The translations under genes were made by a program, and so were the position numbers. 64,000 bases of DNA from Galliscardovia ingluviei. Its GTDB lineage: Bacteria > Actinomycetota > Actinomycetes > Actinomycetales > Bifidobacteriaceae. The notes below the pieces were generated by a model. It saw only the letters and a program-made list of their open reading frames with translations, was not told where the DNA came from and did not search any database. Of the stretch, positions 58,292-64,000 are shown piece by piece; within the stretch, counting starts at the first letter, position 1, and each line of letters starts with the position of its first letter. The stretch covers positions 278,472-342,471 of the forward strand of contig NZ_BMDH01000002.1 of the NCBI RefSeq assembly GCF_014635685.1, written 5' to 3'.

Positions 58292-59590
58292 TCATGCCTC
58301 CTTGGTACACTGCCACATTACGCCGTGCTCATCAATTGCTGGGTGAATAACACGCCACTCGCTATTGTGCAGCCAAGGCTCGATAATTGCTCGGATGCGC
58401 CGATCCGCTTCATCTACTTGAGCGTCTACCGAGCTATTCGTATCAACAGCGATAACTGCATTATCAGCGATTTCAGCGCCATCAGTGATCTCGGCATTAT
58501 CAGTGCTATTAAACAACACGAGCACACATGGACCTGCACCGGAAATCGTTGATGCGAAACCAGCTTGACGCAGCGCTTGCATCACATCCCATGAAGGCTG
58601 CATAAGCGAACTGCGATACCGCTGATGTAGGGTATCTTCGGTAGCTGCCAACAGTAAATCTTGCCCAGGAAGCGCTGTTTGCGCTGCATTCGTTTGCACT
58701 GCAGTTGTTTGTGATCTATGAGCTTGCACTGCATTCGTTTGCACTATTCCAGCTTGACCATCATCAACGCTAGCTGTTTCAGCTTGACCGCCCTCAATAT
58801 TGGTTGTTTCAGACTGTTGTTGCGCAGCTGGAGAATCACATGCGCCCGTTGGCTTTGCCCCAGTTGTTGAGATACCAGCACCAATAGTACTGGTATAAGC
58901 AATCCCATCAACTAGCGCCGCCGGCAACAGTGTTGCACGTGAAACATTCAGCAGCGCATCAGCCCGTGGCACATCATGTGGCAACGCCTCCCGAGCAGCC
59001 TTCGTCGAAAGCTGATAATCCGGAATTATTACCCATGCATGAATAGCGGCACGCACTGGATAGCGTACCGTATGATAGTGCTGCTCAGAAGCATCTCCCG
59101 TAACCCATGATGCTGTGAGTGCGCCATATACTGCTGGTGCCACATTATCAGGATGTCCCTCAATTCGTGCTGCAAGTTCAAAAATGAAATCTTTTGCTTG
59201 TTCTCCTGTTAACCCTGCAAATGCCGCCGCAGCAGTCACGCCAGTAACAATTGCTTCTGCAGAAGAGCCAAGACCGCGAGACTGAGGAATCGTATTATGT
59301 GCTTCAAGCCGCACAGCACGCTTTGGTAAGCCTAATGCATCACACGCCTGATAGAACGCACGAATCACTAAATGCGAGGCATCAGTAGGTAGGCTCTGTG
59401 CCCCCTCACCCTCAATAATTACCTGCACATCGGCAGGGTTTTGAGAGTTAAGCAGAGTAAATGTTGCATGATCGCGGTAATCAAGCGCCAAACCTAGGGT
59501 GTCAAAACCGGGACCCAAGTTCGCACTTGTCGCAGGCACGGAAACGCTCACCGTCTGGCACGTATATGTTGCATCATGCAAAGTGTTCAT
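58292..59590 (-). CDS. thrB: Homoserine kinase with insertion
   Basis: GHMP-superfamily kinase, 432 aa against ~300-340 usual. VPATSANLGPGFDTLGLALD at the start, GLGSSAEAIVTG (residues 106-117, ATP loop), and the C-terminal STISGAGPCVLVLFNS motif 3. Residues ~234-306 are an inserted Ala/Gln/Thr-rich stretch (AVQTNAAQT, GGQAETASVDDGQAG) coded by ~30-bp repeats near 58680-58810, and a second Ala/Asp/Val stretch lies at ~370-400 (AEITDGAEIADNAV). It phosphorylates homoserine for threonine synthesis. AGGAAG precedes ATG 59590. Follows hom as in other actinobacteria. Confidence 0.92.
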   Translation of the reverse strand: MNTLHDATYTCQTVSVSVPATSANLGPGFDTLGLALDYRDHATFTLLNSQNPADVQVIIEGEGAQSLPTDASHLVIRAFYQACDALGLPKRAVRLEAHNTIPQSRGLGSSAEAIVTGVTAAAAFAGLTGEQAKDFIFELAARIEGHPDNVAPAVYGALTASWVTGDASEQHYHTVRYPVRAAIHAWVIIPDYQLSTKAAREALPHDVPRADALLNVSRATLLPAALVDGIAYTSTIGAGISTTGAKPTGACDSPAAQQQSETTNIEGGQAETASVDDGQAGIVQTNAVQAHRSQTTAVQTNAAQTALPGQDLLLAATEDTLHQRYRSSLMQPSWDVMQALRQAGFASTISGAGPCVLVLFNSTDNAEITDGAEIADNAVIAVDTNSSVDAQVDEADRRIRAIIEPWLHNSEWRVIHPAIDEHGVMWQCTKEA

Positions 59591-59784
59591 ATCAGACTTC
59601 CTACTTCCACCATACTGTCAAAATCGCCAATCTCAGTACCTGCTCGTGCGTGCTCAGTACTTACTCATGCCCGTTTACCATGCGCTCGCGCCAGTCAGCA
59701 CATACCTGGACTAGCCCAACGCATACTTGCACTAGTTTTCACATACCTGAACTAGTCCAGCACATACCTACTTCACATACCTAC

Positions 59785-61110
59785 TTAATCCATTACACGC
59801 AAAATTGTGGCATCTCCAGTAACAGCATCAAACTGCTTAACTTCCTCTACCACCTTACGCAAGGTAATTTCATCACATAAATGCGTAACCAAACGCAGTT
59901 GCTGTAATTCACCGCTATAGCCTGGCTCATGCAAAGTAGGCTTCAAATCTTGGTTTACACCATTGATAGAAATACCATGCTGGGCAAAAACACTAGCAAT
60001 AGCAGCAAGAATACCTGGCTTATCGTGAATGACAAAGCGCACAGCAAACGCACTACGAGATGCCTCTACCGGCGCCATTGGAAGCTGCGCATACATTGGA
60101 ATGTCAGGACCAATAGACCCTTGTGCAATATGGCGAGCCTCAGTCACCACATCGCCAACTACTGCAGAAGCTGTAGGATCGCCGCCTGCACCCCTGCCAT
60201 AGAACATAAGGTCGTCAGCAGCCTGCGCCTTAACAAATACTGCGTTAAAGCTCCCGCGCACTGATGCCAGAGGATGTGTATCAGGAATCAACGCCGGATA
60301 CACGCGGGCAGAAACACCTGCTTCACTGCGATCGCACACTGCTAATAACTTAATAACTTTGTGCTCAGCGGTGGCTGCAGCAATATCGTCTGCGGTAATA
60401 GACGTAATACCTTCTACCGATACGTCGTCAATACTGATATTGGTATGGAATGCTAACGTTGCCATAATAGCTGCCTTATTTGCTGCATCATAGCCTTCCA
60501 CATCGCCACTTGGATCAGCTTCTGCGTAACCCTTAGCCTGCGCGTCGCGCAATGCTGTGTCAAAATCCAAACCCTTAGTGGTCATTTCGTCAAGAATATA
60601 GTTGGTAGTGCCATTGACAATACCCATAATATTGTCAATGCGGTCACCTGCAAGAGACTCGCGCAGTGGTCGAATAATTGGAATTGCACCGCCAACAGCA
60701 GCCTCAAAGTAAATATCAACACCATGCTGTTTTGCTGCTGCAAAAATTTCAGGACCATGCTTAGCAATCAGTGCTTTATTTGCTGTAACAACGCTTGCTC
60801 CCGACTCAATAGCAGTAAGCACAAAAGTGCGGGCTGGCTCCAGACCACCAATCAGCTCAATAACAATATCTGCTCGTTTACATAAGGCAGCAGTATCAGT
60901 AGTAATAATGGAAGGATCAATCCAAGGATACTTTTTTGCAGAGTCTGGGTTGAGTGTCGCCACTCCCACAAGCTGTAGCGGACGGCCAATGCGCGCTTCC
61001 AGCTCTTCTTGCTGCTCTACGATAAGCCTTGCAGTTGCTGAACCAACAGTGCCAGCTCCGAGTAAAGCTACGCGAATTGGCGTATTTGTTGGAGTGTTCG
61101 TGTTTGTCAT
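59785..61110 (-). CDS. hom: Homoserine dehydrogenase
   Basis: 441 residues. NAD(P)-binding GAGTVGSATARLI at residues 18-30; catalytic segment AAVGGAIPIIRPLRESLAGD and GIVNGTTNYILDEMTTKGLD; C-terminal ACT domain (VRFVIHDKPGILAAIASVFA), as expected for feedback-regulated enzymes. It reduces aspartate semialdehyde to homoserine for threonine and methionine. AGGAGGAAG precedes ATG 61110. It lies between lysA and thrB. Confidence 0.96.
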   Translation of the reverse strand: MTNTNTPTNTPIRVALLGAGTVGSATARLIVEQQEELEARIGRPLQLVGVATLNPDSAKKYPWIDPSIITTDTAALCKRADIVIELIGGLEPARTFVLTAIESGASVVTANKALIAKHGPEIFAAAKQHGVDIYFEAAVGGAIPIIRPLRESLAGDRIDNIMGIVNGTTNYILDEMTTKGLDFDTALRDAQAKGYAEADPSGDVEGYDAANKAAIMATLAFHTNISIDDVSVEGITSITADDIAAATAEHKVIKLLAVCDRSEAGVSARVYPALIPDTHPLASVRGSFNAVFVKAQAADDLMFYGRGAGGDPTASAVVGDVVTEARHIAQGSIGPDIPMYAQLPMAPVEASRSAFAVRFVIHDKPGILAAIASVFAQHGISINGVNQDLKPTLHEPGYSGELQQLRLVTHLCDEITLRKVVEEVKQFDAVTGDATILRVMD

Positions 61111-61304
61111 ACTTCCTCCTACAGCCGCGATTGGCAGTCAATGGTGTTGCATCTAATACTACATAATTCCGCTAGAAATTGGCGTACTATTTCAAGTACA
61201 AGTTCAACTACTTTCCATTATGTTCAAGTACAAGTTCAACTGCATTCAGTTGCAAGTTCAATTGCTATGTCAACTACAACTTCGATTACAGCTTCAATTA
61301 CAGA
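61111..61304. repeat. Degenerate repeat between lysA and hom
   Basis: TTCAAGTACAAGTTCAACT occurs exactly at 61191-61209 and 61223-61241 (32-bp period), followed by decayed forms TTCAGTTGCAAGTTCAATT and CAACTACAACTTCGATT up to the lysA stop. No gene. Confidence 0.8.
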
Positions 61305-62927
61305 CTAGTCTTGATCCAATTCAAGCAAATCGTCCACACTTTGACGGCGTAGCATAACTGACGAGCCAGAAGCATTCACGGCGACCACTGCTGGAATAGT
61401 TGCCTGATTGTAGTTGCTGGCCATTGTGCGCCCGTATGCACCAGTTACTGGAATTGCCACAATATCACCGCGGTGAATATCTTCTGGTAGCCATGTGTGA
61501 TACACCAAAATATCCCCTGATTCGCAATGCATACCAACAATGCGTGCACGCACTGCCCCCTGAGGAGTCGCTTGCGTATCCTTCGGCTCCGGCAAGTCCG
61601 CGGTATTGAGTGCATCTGCTGACCTATTAGCAATGCGAGCGGTGTATTGTGCGTCATAGAGCGCAGGACGTATATTGTCGCTCATACCGCCGTCTACAGC
61701 AACATAGGTTCTCGTGATATGTGCAGGTTGCGCTACTTGTGTAGTTTCTTCAACAGGATGCTCAGCACGCTGTTCGGCTTGCAATTGCACAGCTTTTACA
61801 GTGCCAACAGTGTATAAATTCACACCTGCAGGAGCGACGATCCAGCGGCCTGGCTCGAATGAGATTACTGGCATTGGCATGCCCAGCATACGATTAGTGT
61901 TCATTACGGCCGATGCGAGCGCTCCTAGCTCTTGCTCAATATTCATCGAATCTTGTGTATCGGTGTATGCCACAGAGTAGCCGCCACCTAAATCAACCTC
62001 TGGCAGTGTAATGCCGTCAGTAGCGTAGAAGGTTTTGCGCAGCAGCATTATACGCTGAGCTGCATGGATAAACGCTGTAGCATCGTGAATCTGTGAGCCG
62101 ATGTGGGAGTGAATACCTACTAATTCAAGGTGTTCACTATGTTGCTTGATGGTTTGAAGGACAGCGAGCGCGGATCCTTGTGCTATGCATTCCATAGCTT
62201 GTACGAGTTGTGTTTGCTCTTCTTGTGCTTGTTCGCTGTACGCCCTATCCCCAGCACTTTCCACAGCTTGTTGATTGTTGGCAAGATCTAGGAAGTCGAG
62301 CAGATGTTCGTCTGCATCTACAGGTAGCAGCGGCACACCGAATTTTTGGTCCTCGTGAGCGGTAGAAATATACTCGTGTCCGCCTGCATGAATGCCTGAG
62401 GTAACGCGCAACATCACGCGAGCGCGTTTACCGAGCTGCGATGCGATGCGTGCAATACGTTCTGGTTCATCTGGTGAGTCCACAACGATTTTATCGAAGC
62501 CTTCGCTGATGGCGAGGCGTACCTCATCGTCCGTTTTGTTGTTGCCGTGCAGTACCAGTCGTCGTCCCGGCGCTCCTGCAGCGAGGGCAATGCGCATCTC
62601 TCCCATAGTGCAGGTGTCGATATGCATGCCTGCGTCAAGCATGATGCGCACAATGCGTTTGGTAAGTAGTGCTTTGCCCGCGTAGCTGACTTGGGTGGTT
62701 GTGGTGTTGAATGCCGTTTGTGCAGCGTTGACGAATCGTTGTGCTCGGTTTGCAATTTCGTCAGTATCTACTACATACAGCGGTGAGCCGTATTGTTCGA
62801 GTAGGCTTGCTGCACTTATGCCATGGAATGTTATAGCTCCTTGAGCATCAATGTGCGTAGCTTCAGGCCATATTGGGCTTACTGGTTGACCTTCTGCTTG
62901 TGCTGGCAAGGTTTCCTGCTGCGACAT
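61305..62927 (-). CDS. lysA: Diaminopimelate decarboxylase
   Basis: 540 residues, ~80-100 longer than usual. Fold-type III PLP enzyme: TTQVSYAGKALLTKRIVRIM carries the PLP Lys near residue 83, HSHIGSQI binds substrate, EVDLGGGYSVAY binds phosphate, YVAVDGGMSDNIRP and CESGDILV (active-site Cys) follow. Extra Gln/Glu-rich stretches occur near residues 215-245 (DRAYSEQAQEEQTQLVQ) and 385-405 (EQRAEHPVEETTQVAQ). Last step of lysine synthesis. AGGAGGAAG precedes ATG 62927. Part of the argS-lysA-hom-thrB series. Confidence 0.95.
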   Translation of the reverse strand: MSQQETLPAQAEGQPVSPIWPEATHIDAQGAITFHGISAASLLEQYGSPLYVVDTDEIANRAQRFVNAAQTAFNTTTTQVSYAGKALLTKRIVRIMLDAGMHIDTCTMGEMRIALAAGAPGRRLVLHGNNKTDDEVRLAISEGFDKIVVDSPDEPERIARIASQLGKRARVMLRVTSGIHAGGHEYISTAHEDQKFGVPLLPVDADEHLLDFLDLANNQQAVESAGDRAYSEQAQEEQTQLVQAMECIAQGSALAVLQTIKQHSEHLELVGIHSHIGSQIHDATAFIHAAQRIMLLRKTFYATDGITLPEVDLGGGYSVAYTDTQDSMNIEQELGALASAVMNTNRMLGMPMPVISFEPGRWIVAPAGVNLYTVGTVKAVQLQAEQRAEHPVEETTQVAQPAHITRTYVAVDGGMSDNIRPALYDAQYTARIANRSADALNTADLPEPKDTQATPQGAVRARIVGMHCESGDILVYHTWLPEDIHRGDIVAIPVTGAYGRTMASNYNQATIPAVVAVNASGSSVMLRRQSVDDLLELDQD

Positions 62928-63169
62928 ACGACTTCCTCCTCCGTATCGTCTGGTGCTGGTTACTGATTTCGCGAATCACAATGTATACAACTTGTAGCCT
63001 GTGCAACTCACAACTCGTGTGACCTGCACACTTATGCAACCCATCGCTTATATGTGCAACTCATAGCTTATGCAACTCACATGTGATCACGCGCGAATTG
63101 CATAAGCTATGTACACAGCTACTGAGTATTGGATACTTAGGCTTATACCTGTGTTTATGTCTGCGCGCT
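62928..63169. other. Spacer between argS and lysA
   Basis: 242 bp with degenerate repeats of TGCAACTCACA / TGCAACTCATAGCTTA (62999-63080) and a short dyad around GCATAAGCTATG. No gene seen. Confidence 0.6.
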
Positions 63170-64000
63170 TTACATATGTTCTGGCGCGCTGACAGCAAGC
63201 AACTGCAAACCATTAGCAATAACTTGCTTAGTCGCGTCATTTAAGCGCAGACGCGCTGCTGCTCGTGCGGCACTTGGATTCTTTGCAATGCGCAATGCTT
63301 CACGTTCTTGCTCTGGCAGACGCTCTTCATCGTCAGTAAGTGCCATTGGAGCTACGCGCTCAGCCGCATACCACTTGTGGTAGCGTCCTGCAAGATCTTC
63401 AAGGTAGTGTGCTACACGATGTGGTTCACGGCCATCGCCTGCCGCAGAGAGCATGCTTGGATACTGTGCTAAAGCGGCAAGTAGGTCGTTGTCTGCTTGA
63501 GTATCGAGAAGCGCGAGGTCTGCACCTTCGTGTGTGACACCTGCTGCCGCAGCATTGCGGTCTACGTTGCATGCGCGAGCATGAGCGTACTGCACGTAAT
63601 ATACTGGGTTTTCGTTGGTGTGTGAGCGTAGCAGGTCGAGGTCAATATCCACGCTCTGGTTGTAGTCAGTGCGTGCCAGTGAGTATCGTGCAGCATCGAC
63701 ACCTACTGCTTCTACCAGATCGTCAATAGTGATGACGTTACCGGCACGCTTACTCATGCGCACTGGGCTACCGTCTTTCATTACATTGACGAGCTGTCCG
63801 ATAAGAATCTGCATATTCTCACCTGGAGTGTCACCGAACGCAGCGCACATAGCCATCATTCTGCCGATGTAGCCGTGGTGGTCTGCGCCGAGCATGTAAA
63901 TGGCAACATCTGCTGGATTGACCTTGCGATGGCGCTTATTGCGATAGTAGGCGATATCTGCAGCAAAATACGCGTAATTCCCATCGGACTTAATAATTAC
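63170..64000 (-). CDS. argS: Arginyl-tRNA synthetase, C-terminal part
   Basis: The frame is open to the right edge, so only the last 276 codons are present. Class Ia synthetase features: KSDGNYAYFAADIAYYRNK, the ADHHGYIGRM motif, the KMSKS-like loop VRMSKRAGNVITIDDLVE, and the alpha-helical anticodon-binding domain (NPVYYVQYAHARAC) ending TKQVIANGLQLLAVSAPEHM. It charges tRNA-Arg. The ATG at 63895 is internal, not the start. argS upstream of lysA-hom is the common actinobacterial order. Confidence 0.96.
   Translation of the reverse strand, partial: VIIKSDGNYAYFAADIAYYRNKRHRKVNPADVAIYMLGADHHGYIGRMMAMCAAFGDTPGENMQILIGQLVNVMKDGSPVRMSKRAGNVITIDDLVEAVGVDAARYSLARTDYNQSVDIDLDLLRSHTNENPVYYVQYAHARACNVDRNAAAAGVTHEGADLALLDTQADNDLLAALAQYPSMLSAAGDGREPHRVAHYLEDLAGRYHKWYAAERVAPMALTDDEERLPEQEREALRIAKNPSAARAAARLRLNDATKQVIANGLQLLAVSAPEHM

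Overview
The window looks like a chromosomal segment of an actinobacterium of the family Bifidobacteriaceae. The signs are the argS-lysA-hom-thrB and rplS-lepB-rnhB gene orders, the DUF2469 protein, an RNase E/G with a very long N-terminal extension, sortase-anchored surface proteins and a divergent araB-araD-araA cluster with its own LacI-type regulator. Base composition looks moderate by eye, so an Alloscardovia/Scardovia-like genus is a better guess than a classic high-GC Bifidobacterium. That genus guess is inference. No rRNA, prophage, intact IS element or CRISPR array was seen.

Layout. 1-6.7 kb: the end of a PucR-type regulator, then a tightly coupled operon of two YhgE/Pip membrane proteins and a TetR regulator. 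7.2-19.3 kb: translation genes on the minus strand (tRNA-Trp, secE, nusG, rplK, rplA, rplU, rpmA), plus aspartate aminotransferase, proB and obgE. A plus-strand surface-protein gene sits between nusG and rplK, which are usually adjacent. 19.5-30.6 kb: RNase E/G, dapE, rnhB, lepB, rplS, a flavoprotein, and a GNAT-DUF2469 pair. 30.9-36.5 kb: gatCAB and an ABC-2 type transporter. 36.6-44 kb: an orphan HigA-type regulator and a giant repeat-rich surface protein. 44.2-47.3 kb: a broken MFS gene and an acyl-CoA synthetase. 48-55.2 kb: the arabinose genes. 55.9-64 kb: an AEC transporter, a Maf-Nudix fusion, and the lysine/threonine genes thrB, hom and lysA with the end of argS.

Three non-textbook observations stand out. 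First, the giant surface protein (37168-44012) is split by a run of eight C (coding strand) directly after its signal peptide. One extra C would join signal peptide, calcium-binding segment, repeat stalk and sortase motif in one frame, so this looks like a phase-variable adhesin caught in the OFF state. Second, several gene-free stretches hold arrays of short palindromic units sharing a GCTACTTTGGAATA-like leader, spaced exactly 63 or 53 bp (about six or five helical turns), with arms that co-vary. Third, between araB and the LacI-type regulator lie two ~115-bp elements with 16-18 bp terminal inverted repeats, next to a 20-bp-period degenerate tandem repeat.

A wider theme is short-repeat instability. 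Many intergenic regions carry their own private degenerate 18-34 bp tandem repeat, and several conserved enzymes (homoserine kinase, the LacI regulator, acyl-CoA synthetase, ProB, ABC ATPase, LysA) carry in-frame low-complexity insertions absent from typical family members.
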